Shown one piece after another: positions 1 through 9,805 of a stretch of DNA of 64,000 nucleotides (positions are counted from its first letter, which is position 1; every line of letters starts with the position of its first letter). A program made the position numbers and the translations under genes. Location: NCBI GenBank assembly GCA_964615905.1, contig CAZTUB010000022.1, positions 1-64,000 of the forward strand, given 5' to 3'. The notes beneath the pieces are model-generated. The model did no database searches and was not told where the DNA came from. It saw only the letters and a program-made list of their open reading frames with translations. This stretch comes from DATLMR01 sp964615905 (GTDB taxonomy: Bacteria > Acidobacteriota > Blastocatellia > UBA7656).

Positions 1-647
1 CGCGCGACATGCTTATCTCAAGTTTTGTTTCCAGGTCCTGCGCAAAAAAATCCCGACTGACTTGCTCAAGCTGGTGCTGGAGTCGCTCGTCTACACCATG
101 ATTTACGATGTAAAAGAACCCATAATTGCGGCACGCGAGGCTTATCTCAGCCGCGACTTTGTGACAATCACCAACGCCAGTTACCAGCGCGCTAATGTCG
201 ATAACCGGGATGTGCAAGCCAGGCGTCGAATCATTCATGTCATGCGGACCTCTAAGTCGTGCTGGCAATAATATAGGGCTTGAGTTTAAGTGATACCAGA
301 CGATTGCGTGCTGCGATATGTATGAGCATACCTTAGCTGAATTAGGTAGACCATCAATTCATAATGATTTGCTTTGTTGCTGCTTCAGGAAGTCAGGAGT
401 CCAACAAGCGAAGCTGTGAGTGGGTAGACAGGCGATATGTGCAGCGGCCTCTGTCCTGGAAGTGAAGTGAAGTGCTTGCTATAATCTTTATCCTCGCGGA
501 ATGTGTTTGACCTCACCAAACAACAACACCGGGATTGGTTGACCGTATCTTTTGTCCGCAAAGTTGCTCGTTAGCTCTAGAGCCTTTCCCTCAATATTTG
601 GCCAGGCGTGGACGACTGGCCCTGTAGATTTTTTCGAGGAGGTAGTT
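1..647. other. Left-edge region without a convincing gene
   Basis: The first 271 bases stay open in one plus-strand frame that enters from outside the window and ends at a TAA. It could be the last ~89 codons of a gene cut by the window edge, but its translation resembles no family I know and no ribosome site can be assessed. From 272 to the start of the sugar dehydrogenase I see no gene. The dehydrogenase promoter should lie in the last 150 bases, but I could not fix one with confidence. Confidence 0.3.
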
Positions 648-2189
648 ATGCACATCTCTACATGCTCAAACGTCCAAACCCCGACAACATTCAATCAGCA
701 TGGAGCTCTCAAGAAGAGACCTCTTACCCTTGCCGCTCTGTTAATTCTAGGTATGCTGCTTATGAGCTTACCCGGCACTTTGGAGCGCGTCGAAGCCCAA
801 TCAGGCCCTTCAATGCTCGTCCCGAATCTGGCAGTAAGGGCCGTCGTCACCGGGCTGGATCTGCCGACCACTATGGCCTTCATCGGCCCAAACGACATCC
901 TGGTGCTTGAGAAAAACACCGGGCGGGTCCGGCGTGTTATCAACGGAGCTATGCATAGCATCGCGCTCGACCTCGACGTCAACTTCGGCTCTGAGCGCGG
1001 GTTGCTGGGCATCGCCCTGCACCCTGATTTTCCGAATGACCCCGGCGTTTATCTTTACTGGACGGAGAGTACCACCGGCACAGACACGGACGTGCTCAGC
1101 CAGACCCCCCTGTTAGGCAACCGTGTAGACCGGTTTGTATGGGACGGATCGACTCTCACGTTTGAACAGAACCTCATTCAGATTCGCGCGATACAGGAGG
1201 ACGCAGGACAGCCGCCACGCGGCAACCACAATGGCGGAATTATCGCCTTCGGTCTTGACGGCAAGCTTTACATCTTCGTTGGCGACGTGGGACGGCGTGG
1301 CCATCTGCAGAACCTGCCCTGCGGGCCGACAGCCGATTGCCCGGGGCCGACTGTACCGGATGACCAGTTCGGTGGGCCGGAGCCTGACAACGCCCATCTC
1401 ACAGGGGTCGTGTTGAGGCTTAACGACGACGGCACCACGCCGACCGATAACCCGTTCTTCAGCGCCGGTGGGGTCATGGGCGGTGAGGCAGGTGCCAACA
1501 TCCAAAAGATTTTCTCCTACGGCCATCGGAACAGTTTCGGCATGGCCATTGATCCCAGGTCAGGCAGCCCCTGGCTCCAGGAGAACGGCGACGATTCATT
1601 TAGCGAACTCAACCGCGTGGAGCCTGCGATGAACGGGGGCTGGATTCAGATCGCCGGGCCGGTCGAGCGTATCGCACAGTTCAAAGAGATCGAGACAACT
1701 TTTGGTGGCATGAATTTGCAGCAGATTCGATGGCCGCCTACGAACATAGCCGACACACCAGAGGAAGCGCTCGCCCGCCTATTCACCCTTCCTGGGAGCC
1801 ACTATAGCGATCCCGAGTTCAGTTGGAAGTGGGAGGTAGCGCCAGGGGGCATCGGCTTCCTAAGCAGCCGAGCGCTGGGGCCGCAGTTCGAGGGCGACCT
1901 GTTTATGGGGGCCGCCACGCCACTGCTAGAGGGAGGCTATCTATTCCATTTCAACCTTACGGGCAACCGCAGGAAGATCGGCGTAGACGATCCGAGGTTG
2001 GAGGATCGGGTCGCGGACAACCTCGCCAAGCACGAAATCACCGAAAGCGAGAGCCTGCTTGTAGGCAGGAACTTCGGCGTCGTTACCGACATCGAAACCG
2101 GGCCCAACGGCAACCTCTATGTGGTTTCACTGTCGAACGGCGCGATATACGAGGTATTTAGCAATAAGAAGTCGCCGAAAGCTAAATAA
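648..2189 (+). CDS. Exported PQQ-dependent sugar dehydrogenase (GSDH family)
   Basis: The product is predicted to be a six-bladed beta-propeller quinoprotein that oxidises aldose sugars outside the cytoplasm and passes electrons to the respiratory chain. The 513-residue protein opens with a polar N-terminus, a hydrophobic stretch (about residues 25-45) and an alanine-rich cleavage region ending VEAQ, so it should be secreted. The mature part carries family hallmarks: ERGLLGIALHPDF near the N-terminal third, GNHNGG, then GHRNSFG and NGGW in the C-terminal half. I chose ATG 648 because GAGGAGG sits seven bases upstream; a longer open frame from 552 has no such site. It is followed by a 600-base gap, so it is probably monocistronic. 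Substrate is not predictable; some relatives are uncharacterised, and PQQ synthesis genes are not in view. Confidence 0.88.
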   Translation: MHISTCSNVQTPTTFNQHGALKKRPLTLAALLILGMLLMSLPGTLERVEAQSGPSMLVPNLAVRAVVTGLDLPTTMAFIGPNDILVLEKNTGRVRRVINGAMHSIALDLDVNFGSERGLLGIALHPDFPNDPGVYLYWTESTTGTDTDVLSQTPLLGNRVDRFVWDGSTLTFEQNLIQIRAIQEDAGQPPRGNHNGGIIAFGLDGKLYIFVGDVGRRGHLQNLPCGPTADCPGPTVPDDQFGGPEPDNAHLTGVVLRLNDDGTTPTDNPFFSAGGVMGGEAGANIQKIFSYGHRNSFGMAIDPRSGSPWLQENGDDSFSELNRVEPAMNGGWIQIAGPVERIAQFKEIETTFGGMNLQQIRWPPTNIADTPEEALARLFTLPGSHYSDPEFSWKWEVAPGGIGFLSSRALGPQFEGDLFMGAATPLLEGGYLFHFNLTGNRRKIGVDDPRLEDRVADNLAKHEITESESLLVGRNFGVVTDIETGPNGNLYVVSLSNGAIYEVFSNKKSPKAK

Positions 2190-2793
2190 GGCGTCAGTCA
2201 TTCAAATTCGCGCATGGAATCGGGGGCGATGAAGTCGCTCATCAATCAGTGATTCGTCATCGCCCCGGCTGACGCTCCGAAGATGATCTGGCGCGACTGC
2301 CGCGCTGTAGACAAGGGTGCCCGTCGAAGCTGACGGACTTTAACCGGCCGCTTGCGCTCCTTTTGTATATCCACGCCAGGACTCGCAAGCGACCACAGAT
2401 TTATATTGTAATTTTGGTTCCTTTGTAGTATTACTTGCCTGCTTTCAACGGGGAAAAACAGCAAGAAAACAGGTCTTTTATGGTATAGGGACCGAGCGCC
2501 TACAGGTTTTGGGAACGAACACGCCTTTAGAAAAAGACTTCTCTTTACGAAAGCGCCTTTAGATAGTCGTACTTAGAACAGGGCAAGACTCATCTCCAGT
2601 TGTACTCACCTACTCTCTTGGAGAGGCTACTAATCTGGCTTCTGGCTACTCGTGCGTCTCGTCTAGCACGAGATTGTAATGAGGCTATGTAATAACTCGC
2701 CGTCGGACCACCGATCTTTGAAATCCACAAACAGCCGACTAACTGCTAACCCCTGTTTCTAGGCTTGCCATGCAAGCGGACGGAGGAGGAACC
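2190..2793. other. Intergenic region, no gene seen
   Basis: About 600 bases between two exported redox proteins on the same strand. Only short frames without family resemblance or ribosome sites occur on either strand. Composition becomes AT-richer after 2400, as expected for a promoter region of the downstream gene, but no single promoter stands out. Confidence 0.5.
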
Positions 2794-4869
2794 ATGAACG
2801 TCAAGAGAATGAAGCTAGCCTTAATTGCTTTCCTGATAGCGTGTACGCTGCCCGTTTTGTTGTTGAGCAGCGATACGTCAAGTTCAAACGACCAACTGCT
2901 AAGGACCGGTATGAGCAGCGCGGATTACCTTCTGGCCGACTACCAGAAGTGGGAAGCGGAATATGTGAAGAATGGCGGAGACCGTAACGTGGTCTTTGGT
3001 CTTGGCTGGTCAAAAGGGCTATCGACTGAAAAGACAGATGGTCAGGGCTTAGTCAAACTCGACCTGATTAACGGGACGATCTCGGTCGAAGCCAGAGGTC
3101 TACCCAAGGGTGAGGGATGGGACTTCTGGCTGATCGACAATGGTACCAGCAGTGTGATCCCAGATTCGGATGACGTAATAGTGCGCGGCGGCAGCTTGAA
3201 GCACGACGGCAAGGTTGCGAGGCTTGAAGCCACTCTCGGCAGCGATGCTTTCGCCGACTTCGATCCCGACCTTTACATCGTCGCGCGAGCGGGAAAAAGC
3301 CCCACCGAGGAACGTGTTCTAGTGGGCACTACAACACTGTTCCACAGACTATACCGCAGCGGCCAGCGAGGCCAGTTTGGCCTTCTAGCCGATTCTGAGC
3401 CAGCACAGCCCGCCCCCGACAAGCGCAGCTTATTGACTCGCATCTATGAGAACCTGTTTCCAACGGCGCGCGCTGAAATAGGCACGATCCCTGATGGCAG
3501 CGGCGGCAATCCCGACGGGACGCTGACTCCTGTGGAGACGCTGATTAATCAGGGAAGGACACTCTTTTTCAACGAGACGTTCGCCGGCAACGGGAGGACT
3601 TGCGGCACCTGCCACCGCGAGAACAATAACCTCACCATAGACGCCAAGTTCATCTCAACGCTGCCGCCGAATGACCCGATCTTCGTGGCGGAATTCGTTC
3701 CCGCGCTTTCACAGAATTTTGAGAACCCCGTGTTGATGCGGAAGTTCGGATTGATACTGGAGAATGTGGATGGGTTCAACAACCCCGGCGTCATGCGCGG
3801 GACCCCTCACACGCTCGCTCTGCTCCAAAACACGCTGACGCCTGTCTCAAACGGAGGCGATGGGACCACCATCCCGCCAAACGAGAGGACAGGATGGGGT
3901 GGTGATGGTGCCCCAGGCACAGGGACCCTCAGGGAGTTCGCCATAGGTGCTGTGACACAGCATTTCACCAAGACCCTAAACCGTGTACCGGGTATAGACT
4001 TCCGATTGCCAACCAATGCCGAGCTGGATGCTCTAAATGCGTTCCAGAGATCGACCGGTCGCAGGCAGGACCTTGTTCTGACAGGGCCGGGGGCACTGAG
4101 CCTCAAAGGAGAAGTGCCGAGGGAAGGTCAGCGGATATTCAACAACGGCGGGTCTGTCCTGGGGCAGTCAAACGCGGGAGCAGGGAAGTGCTTCTTCTGC
4201 CATTTAAACGCAGGGGCGAGCGACTTTTTCTTCCCCGGACAGAATGCTAATTTCAACACGAACGTCGAGCAGCTTCCGTCCCAACCGGCTGACCTTGTCA
4301 CTCCACCCCAACCTAACCCGCCGGATGGCGGCTTTGGAACGGGCACGCCGCCTCCAGGCGTTTTTGGTTTCGGCAACGGCTCGTTCAATACGACCGTATT
4401 GGTCGAGGCGGCAGATACAGGGCCGTTCTTCCATAATAATTCGGTTGCGACTATAGAGGGCGCTGTAGACTTTTATAACAGCACCCAATTTAACACCGCG
4501 CCCGGCTTCGGGGCGCAAATAGGCGGGATAAAGCTAGAGGCCACCGAGGTAGTTGCTGTGGCAGCATTCCTGCGAGTCATCAACGCGCTAGAGAACATCC
4601 GGTCGGCCCTTGAGATAGAGACACGAGCCAGAAACGCCAGGTTCCTCTCCGATGCGACCGACCTGCTGAAGCTGTCGATCAGTGAGCTTGAAGATGCCAT
4701 TGAAGTCCTGAACTGCGCCGGGTTGCATCCTGAAGCTGTGCAAAAGCTGCGCAGAGCGGTAGACCTAGATAACCAGGCGCTGGGCACCAATAGCCGGTCG
4801 GGAAGGCAAAACTTAATCGACCAGGCTATTTTGCTGAAGAACGCCGCCCGAGGCGATCTGGCAAATTAA
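2794..4869 (+). CDS. Exported di-haem cytochrome c peroxidase-like protein
   Basis: The 691-residue protein has an N-terminal signal segment (about residues 5-25). Two c-type haem attachment sites are visible: CGTCH with its first Cys at residue 270, and CFFCH with its first Cys at residue 466. The stretch GPFFHNNSVATIEGAVDFYNS near the C-terminal haem domain matches the di-haem cytochrome c peroxidase/MauG superfamily. The first 230 residues belong to no domain I recognise and the last 100 are helical, so the protein is much longer than a classical bacterial peroxidase (about 330 residues). ATG 2794 follows GGAGGAGG and is preferred to ATG 2770. Haem would be attached in the periplasm. A peroxidase or an oxidase acting on organic substrates are both possible. 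A strong terminator follows 84 bases after the stop. Confidence 0.82.
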   Translation: MNVKRMKLALIAFLIACTLPVLLLSSDTSSSNDQLLRTGMSSADYLLADYQKWEAEYVKNGGDRNVVFGLGWSKGLSTEKTDGQGLVKLDLINGTISVEARGLPKGEGWDFWLIDNGTSSVIPDSDDVIVRGGSLKHDGKVARLEATLGSDAFADFDPDLYIVARAGKSPTEERVLVGTTTLFHRLYRSGQRGQFGLLADSEPAQPAPDKRSLLTRIYENLFPTARAEIGTIPDGSGGNPDGTLTPVETLINQGRTLFFNETFAGNGRTCGTCHRENNNLTIDAKFISTLPPNDPIFVAEFVPALSQNFENPVLMRKFGLILENVDGFNNPGVMRGTPHTLALLQNTLTPVSNGGDGTTIPPNERTGWGGDGAPGTGTLREFAIGAVTQHFTKTLNRVPGIDFRLPTNAELDALNAFQRSTGRRQDLVLTGPGALSLKGEVPREGQRIFNNGGSVLGQSNAGAGKCFFCHLNAGASDFFFPGQNANFNTNVEQLPSQPADLVTPPQPNPPDGGFGTGTPPPGVFGFGNGSFNTTVLVEAADTGPFFHNNSVATIEGAVDFYNSTQFNTAPGFGAQIGGIKLEATEVVAVAAFLRVINALENIRSALEIETRARNARFLSDATDLLKLSISELEDAIEVLNCAGLHPEAVQKLRRAVDLDNQALGTNSRSGRQNLIDQAILLKNAARGDLAN

Positions 4870-4952
4870 CGCAGTTCTGAGTTCGGGATGTCTCATTGCA
4901 ACAAGTCAACAGTATGAGTGCATCCGGTTAGCGTTGACTCAGACGCAAGCGA

Positions 4953-4985
4953 TGTGGGAGACGGATTGCCGTCTCCCACATTTTT
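4953..4985 (+). terminator. Intrinsic terminator after the di-haem protein
   Basis: A perfect 12-bp stem (TGTGGGAGACGG at 4953-4964 with CCGTCTCCCACA at 4969-4980) closed by an ATTG loop is followed directly by five T residues on the plus strand. The minus strand lacks a matching T run, so it terminates plus-strand transcription only. Confidence 0.93.
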
Positions 4986-5179
4986 AATTGCGCCGCCTGT
5001 TTGCTAACTCCAATCCTGGGTAGCCGGACTTGTTAATCGCCGATGCGACCCGTACAGGACTGCGGGCTGGAATCGCTTGCCAGCCCGGTTTGTCTGACCC
5101 AGCGCGTTACGCCAGGAAACCTGTGTCACTGGCTCGCTGGCCTCTGGTGACGCATCAAAATCCGCGCTCGTAATCCGGA

Positions 5180-6484
5180 TTAAGGCGTTTTTATGCGATA
5201 TGTCTTAAGCATGTTGTCGGCGGCGTCTTTGACCTCAAACACAAACTTTCCGGCGGGCAACATCAGGACTGGAGCGTCGCGCCCTGTCATTACTTCCACC
5301 TGATCTACGGGCACCGCATCGCCAGTCTCGGTTTCCACGCGCGCGCGAACCAGGCAACGCGCGGCGGGCCCACAGATGTTTCTCGCAAGCCTGTAGGGCT
5401 TTCTATCGCCGCCCAGGCTCAACCATGTTGGCCGGCCGTCACGATAAACGCTGCGGGGATGATACAGTGTTGCGTCCACCTTTCCTTTTACCAGTGTCGA
5501 CAACTCGCCTTTCGCATTTCGAAAGATGGTTGGTCGAGAAATCAGTTTCTTCTCGTTCAGATGGCGATATAGCGGGTGCTCGTACTCCGGCGCGCTGTGC
5601 TCTGTCATCTCGGTCTGGTCGATTGTGAATGGGTCTATTCCGGTAATCTCTTTGACCCTTTGGGCCATGGTCTTTGCCCCAACCAGAGTGCCCGACTCGT
5701 GTATATGCGCATAGCCCGCGTGCACGAGGATTTTAGCCTTCGGGCTGTCTTTCAAGATCCGTTCAACAAGGTTCTTAGCCTGCCCTTGCTCGCGGTTATC
5801 GGGAGTGTATTCGCCTGTGTACTCGTAAGGCACGACGCGATAGCCCAGCTTGAGCGCCAGGCGCACGAGATCGCCGTATAAAGGTTCGTTTGTGTAGTAC
5901 CCGGTCATCCTATTCGGGTAACCGCGTTGATTTAAGCTCGTGTCCTTCTCCGACAGTGTCTCGGCCGCGAAATGAGTGAAGCCCTTCCTCCGCAACGCCT
6001 TCAGTAATTCATAAGTGAATGCCCGATGCTGCGGCACATGGTGTGCCTCATTAATCAAAATGATTTGCGAGCCGACAGACGCGCCTAATATAGCATCAAG
6101 CGCATCAACTGCCTCGTAGCCTTCCAAATGCGACACGTTGGGCGGCTTCCCGGTTGATGATTGTCCATAGAGAGAATCAGCATACTTCAGCGCATCGATA
6201 TAGTTGCCGATCTCCGCGGACGCGTTCATAAGCAGAAGCCCCGCCATTGATTGCACATCTGCGCTCTGTGGCACGCCAGCCGACTGCGAGTCTTTGGCCC
6301 TGTGGTATGGGCGGAGGGATTCAATCTCCATGAGCGGATTCCCCCTTTCCCGCGCCTCGTTACTCTTCTTTTGGATCTCTTCTAGCAACTCCTCTTTTGT
6401 GGGTTCCACTCGTTGCTGCAAAGTGACTGGTGGTGCAGCGGAGGCGACATAGACGGCGATTAACAATAAAGAAAGCTTTGACAT
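5180..6484 (-). CDS. ChaN/Tiki-superfamily-like exported protein
   Basis: The 434-residue protein starts MSKLSLLLIAVYVASA, a short signal peptide. ATG 6484 is preferred because GAGGA lies upstream; a frame ten codons longer has no site. The central part (INEAHHVPQHRAF near residue 140, then HFAAETL and a later HAGYAHIHE) has the spaced Glu-His-His and His-Gly patterns of the haem-binding uptake/erythromycin-esterase-like/Tiki superfamily, whose members include haem-binding ChaN and metal-dependent proteases. The last 90 residues look like a beta-rich accessory domain. It stands alone, convergent with the upstream di-haem gene. A link to haem handling for that gene is tempting but unproven; the enzymatic activity cannot be read from sequence. 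Confidence 0.62.
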   Translation of the reverse strand: MSKLSLLLIAVYVASAAPPVTLQQRVEPTKEELLEEIQKKSNEARERGNPLMEIESLRPYHRAKDSQSAGVPQSADVQSMAGLLLMNASAEIGNYIDALKYADSLYGQSSTGKPPNVSHLEGYEAVDALDAILGASVGSQIILINEAHHVPQHRAFTYELLKALRRKGFTHFAAETLSEKDTSLNQRGYPNRMTGYYTNEPLYGDLVRLALKLGYRVVPYEYTGEYTPDNREQGQAKNLVERILKDSPKAKILVHAGYAHIHESGTLVGAKTMAQRVKEITGIDPFTIDQTEMTEHSAPEYEHPLYRHLNEKKLISRPTIFRNAKGELSTLVKGKVDATLYHPRSVYRDGRPTWLSLGGDRKPYRLARNICGPAARCLVRARVETETGDAVPVDQVEVMTGRDAPVLMLPAGKFVFEVKDAADNMLKTYRIKTP

Positions 6485-6949
6485 TATTCCTCTTTTCGGT
6501 GAGAACTCATACAAAACCCAAAGGCTATAATGCTTCGAATCATCTGCCCCGTAAGCTAGATTATCGACCTTTTAATACCCGATTCCCACGCTCGCAAGCA
6601 AATGGCTCTTGAACCTTCGCCGCCAAGGAAATACCGGCAAGTTCTGTCTAATCCTTTCGCGGCGATCTATTTTGCAGGCCAGTAATAGAATCGCTCAGCC
6701 GGGGCATCTTTAATAGCGAAGATCATCTCTTGTAATGAGGTAGATATGAAGCTCAGTTTGATCGTAATGTTAATGATCAAGCGACGAGTAGAACAGGCCC
6801 AGGTCAAAAGGCAATAAATATCCGGGGTTCGATGAGCTGAGAATTTAGGCGTTCTCAGGTAACGGGCCAAAGAGGAATCTTCTCCAGCCGCTGACTAGTT
6901 TATCGAACTCCTCAACGAGCATAGTTGCCGTTCTTTAAAACTCTTCGAA
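6485..6949. other. Intergenic region, no convincing gene
   Basis: This gap separates two minus-strand genes. A 67-codon minus-strand frame at 6667-6870 exists but has no ribosome site and matches nothing I know; it might be a gene remnant. No repeat or terminator hairpin was noticed. The region is AT-rich. Confidence 0.4.
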
Positions 6950-7789
6950 TTACTCCCAATGAAGTTCGCATCCGAGAAATTCTTGTAGGCTACGATTGTG
7001 AGCCCGGTAGAAATCTGCCAGTAGTTCACGTAACCGTGGTGCAATATCAGATGGGGGCGCGTGGTTGAACCGGCGAGACAGAATGTCTCTGTAGTCGTGG
7101 CGTGGCACTTCGAGGTAATCTTCCAGGTCTTGCATGATGCGCTTTGCGTTGCCAGGATGACCCAGTTCCTCTGTGATAACTACCCTGATCTGGCCCCGCC
7201 CATATTGAGAGACCCAGCTTTGTAACTTATTAAGATAGATGCCCGGACAGATGTAATGAGTATTCTCCCCTTGCGCGTGTGCTTTCAACTCAGCCCGTAT
7301 GTCCGTTTCAAAATCCCTTACGTCGAAGCCCAGGGTATTGCCACCAGCTTGAAAGCGCTGATACATCCGGTGGTGTGAATAAGCCCTATCAACAGGGTTT
7401 CGGATCATAAGGATCAGTTTAACGTCCGGTAGGTGTTGATGAAGAAGCGACGGCGAAACGTCGTGAAAAGTGTTAGCGCTTGCCTCACCTGTGATGTATT
7501 CCTTTCCTGGGTCGCGCTCAACCCGGACACTTGCGGGTAATGCCGCGCCTGCTTGATCCGATGCCTCCCACTGAAAAAACAGGTCACCTTGATACTCGCG
7601 TGTCGGGAACAGGGCATAGTACTCATCAATGTGCGATGCAATGTATTCGGGGCTATGCAAACCAAAAAAGTTCGGCTCTTTCTCTGCGCAGGGCAATACA
7701 TTTGGGTGTGCTACAAGGTAGCGATAAAGGGAGGATGTGCCGCATTTATTTGCTCCCAGGATAAAGAAGCTTGGACGTAGATGATCCAT
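6950..7789 (-). CDS. PAPS-dependent sulfotransferase
   Basis: The 279-residue protein has the sulfotransferase fold signature at its N-terminus: FFILGANKCGTSSLYRYL (about residues 8-25) is the 5'-phosphosulfate loop that binds PAPS. IRNPVDRAYSHHRMY near residue 130 is the 3'-phosphate-binding motif with its conserved Arg and Ser. No membrane segment is present, so it is cytoplasmic. The acceptor is probably a glycan or glycolipid made by the adjacent glycosyltransferases, since the gene is last in a minus-strand block with a GT9 enzyme 26 bases upstream. The length is ordinary for bacterial carbohydrate sulfotransferases. Confidence 0.88.
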   Translation of the reverse strand: MDHLRPSFFILGANKCGTSSLYRYLVAHPNVLPCAEKEPNFFGLHSPEYIASHIDEYYALFPTREYQGDLFFQWEASDQAGAALPASVRVERDPGKEYITGEASANTFHDVSPSLLHQHLPDVKLILMIRNPVDRAYSHHRMYQRFQAGGNTLGFDVRDFETDIRAELKAHAQGENTHYICPGIYLNKLQSWVSQYGRGQIRVVITEELGHPGNAKRIMQDLEDYLEVPRHDYRDILSRRFNHAPPSDIAPRLRELLADFYRAHNRSLQEFLGCELHWE

Positions 7790-7815
7790 AAATAATCTCT
7801 CAAATATGATCTTGC

Positions 7816-8928
7816 TTACTTTGCCCCGGAATCAAATCCGCTGCCGTAGATAAGATCCTCAGCAGCCGTCAAGACTGCCTCAACCGTTATGCCAGTCAAG
7901 CAAGGAGGCTCGATAGGAACCCCGCACGGCGGATCGAAGATGCAGTCACAAGGGCTACACGGAAGTTGAACGCGGACGACTCGTTGGCGGTCCGGAAGAC
8001 ACCATGGCCCCCACTTTAGAGGGTCGAGCGGCCCATAAAGCCCAATTACCGGGGTGCCTACCATGACGGCCAGATGGACTGGACCGCTATCGATGCCAAT
8101 CACTATGCAAGAGCGGCGGTAGAGCGCCGCCAGCGCACCGACTGAAAGCCGTCCTGCCAAACCGTATGCGCATCCGTCGCTTGCCTCTACGACCGCCCTC
8201 ACAAGAGCATCTTCGCCCGGCCCACCTGGCACCAGCGGAGTCATGCCCCAGCGTCCCCGTATCTTGATAGCGAGCTCGCCCCAACGTTCGGGCACCCAGT
8301 TCTTGAGCGTCCAGCCAGACCCTGGCTGGAAGACTACAGGCCTCGCGCCCGCCTCGGGAGCTTCGAAAATCACTTCATCGGCGACGACCTCTTCTAACGG
8401 GGTCGGGACGAAATTTCCTGGTGTCAACGTCCCATCCTCGCTAGCAATCGTCACGCCCAGGAAGTTGGCCGCTACTTCAACAAGCTTGAGCGTTTGGATC
8501 ACGGCATGCCCTTCCTCATAAAAGGGAAGAGCAACGGTCAGAAATGGTTCTGTATTGGGGGTCGCATAACCGATACGGATCGGGATTTCAGCCGCCACGG
8601 CTAGTTCGCCCGACCAGGGGTCTTCGGGGCGAGACAAGATAATGAGGTCGAAACGCCCGCGCAGGCTGCTTGCCGTCTGGCTGACAATAGCGCTCCAGAT
8701 GGCCGGGTCTGGTGACCCGCTCAACGGCGGGAAGGGGAGCGCAAGCACCTGGTCGATCTCAGGGCAATGTCGGATAACGTCGCCCATTTCAGTCGTCACC
8801 AGAAAGCTTATATGAGCGTCTGGGATTGCCGCGCGGAGCGCAGCAGCGGCGGGCACAGTCAACAGCACATCGCCAAGATGATCCGGTCGGGCTATAAGGA
8901 TACGAGGCTTAACTCTTTTCTTGCACAC
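7816..8928 (-). CDS. Glycosyltransferase family 9 (heptosyltransferase-like)
   Basis: The 370-residue GT-B enzyme begins ILIARPDHLGDVLLTVPAA, the typical GT9 N-terminus for contacting the membrane-bound acceptor. Further family signs are FQPGSGWTLKNWVPERWGELA (near 190-215) and GIDSGPVHLAVMVGTPVIGLYGP near 275-300, the nucleotide-sugar-binding part. The Cys-rich tail (CSPCDC..PPC) is also common in GT9. GTG 8928 is chosen because GGAG lies upstream and the conserved part starts ten residues later. Members add heptose or other sugars to lipopolysaccharide core. Its place beside two sulfotransferases suggests assembly of a sulfated surface glycan. Confidence 0.9.
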   Translation of the reverse strand: MCKKRVKPRILIARPDHLGDVLLTVPAAAALRAAIPDAHISFLVTTEMGDVIRHCPEIDQVLALPFPPLSGSPDPAIWSAIVSQTASSLRGRFDLIILSRPEDPWSGELAVAAEIPIRIGYATPNTEPFLTVALPFYEEGHAVIQTLKLVEVAANFLGVTIASEDGTLTPGNFVPTPLEEVVADEVIFEAPEAGARPVVFQPGSGWTLKNWVPERWGELAIKIRGRWGMTPLVPGGPGEDALVRAVVEASDGCAYGLAGRLSVGALAALYRRSCIVIGIDSGPVHLAVMVGTPVIGLYGPLDPLKWGPWCLPDRQRVVRVQLPCSPCDCIFDPPCGVPIEPPCLTGITVEAVLTAAEDLIYGSGFDSGAK

Positions 8929-9004
8929 TCACCTGCTCCGGTTGTTAAGAGCTGCACCGCTCGACCTCGTCTGCCGGAAAGCTCAAGTGTCGCCTGCCTG
9001 TAAA

Positions 9005-9802
9005 TTACGGGTCGTAATTCAAGCACGGCAGTTGTTGCCCGTACTTTGTGTAGTACTCTTCATTAAGCTCCAGCTTGTTCTCTTCATAGTTCCAAATGTA
9101 TGAACACTCGCCAAAGTGTCTAATCTGGTATTCATACTTCTTTTTCCCGTTTATATTAAGCCAGGTTAAGTGTTTTATATGAGCAATCTCCTCCGGAATG
9201 ATCTTTCCTTGTAGCTCATGAGACCTGCTGCCATCGTTATAGAGTATTATGTTATCCGAATAAAACTTACTGATTCCCTGGCATCGATTCGTCCAAAATA
9301 TTCTGGGAGGGTGAAATCCACTCAGCCAGACTTTGCCATCGAGTATATAATTCCTAAAATTTATAGCGTACCAATCGGCCAGGTCGTTCTGGCAGACATA
9401 ATATATTATCGATTCGATTTGTCTCTCTTCATAGATTTCATCTCCATCCAGCAACCAGATAAGCTCAACCTTCTGATCCAAAAGATATCTCAAGGCGAAG
9501 CCCCTGGTCTCCGCTTCTGAAAAGAACCTCAATTGATTTTTGTCGGTGATAGAATATGGATCATTTATCAAAGAAAGGTGATCGAACGGGTATTTTTCGC
9601 GACATAAAAGCTCGCGCGCGGTCTCAATATCAAGAGCATCTTCCTCATATCCCAGCTCGGCGTATTCCTTGAACATGCCGTTAACCGCCGCTATCTTGAA
9701 CTCAATGCCGGGCACTCGCGAGCTAATATCGAACCACGGACGAAGCACGCTTTCCAAATTAGCGGCGCAATCAAACAAGCACGCTAGTATGCCTATCTTC
9801 AT
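9005..9802 (-). CDS. Putative GT-A-type glycosyltransferase
   Basis: The 265-residue protein resembles family-2-like glycosyltransferases only in outline: a beta-strand start (MKIGILACLF), long acidic middle, and LIWLLDGDEIYEE near residue 115, where DGDE could serve as the metal-binding acidic motif of a GT-A fold. There is no signal peptide or membrane segment. The gene is noticeably richer in A and T than its neighbours, a hint of separate origin common in surface-polysaccharide loci. It begins three bases after the stop of the upstream sulfotransferase-like gene, so the two are cotranscribed. Substrate unknown; assignment rests on one motif and context. Confidence 0.5.
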   Translation of the reverse strand: MKIGILACLFDCAANLESVLRPWFDISSRVPGIEFKIAAVNGMFKEYAELGYEEDALDIETARELLCREKYPFDHLSLINDPYSITDKNQLRFFSEAETRGFALRYLLDQKVELIWLLDGDEIYEERQIESIIYYVCQNDLADWYAINFRNYILDGKVWLSGFHPPRIFWTNRCQGISKFYSDNIILYNDGSRSHELQGKIIPEEIAHIKHLTWLNINGKKKYEYQIRHFGECSYIWNYEENKLELNEEYYTKYGQQLPCLNYDP

Positions 9803-9805
9803 AAG

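Noticed and set aside
2246..2464. 72-codon minus-strand frame after the sugar dehydrogenase
   Set aside because: No ribosome site and no recognisable sequence; probably chance.
6667..6870. 67-codon minus-strand frame
   Set aside because: No start signal and no known relatives; could be a remnant but not supportable as a gene.
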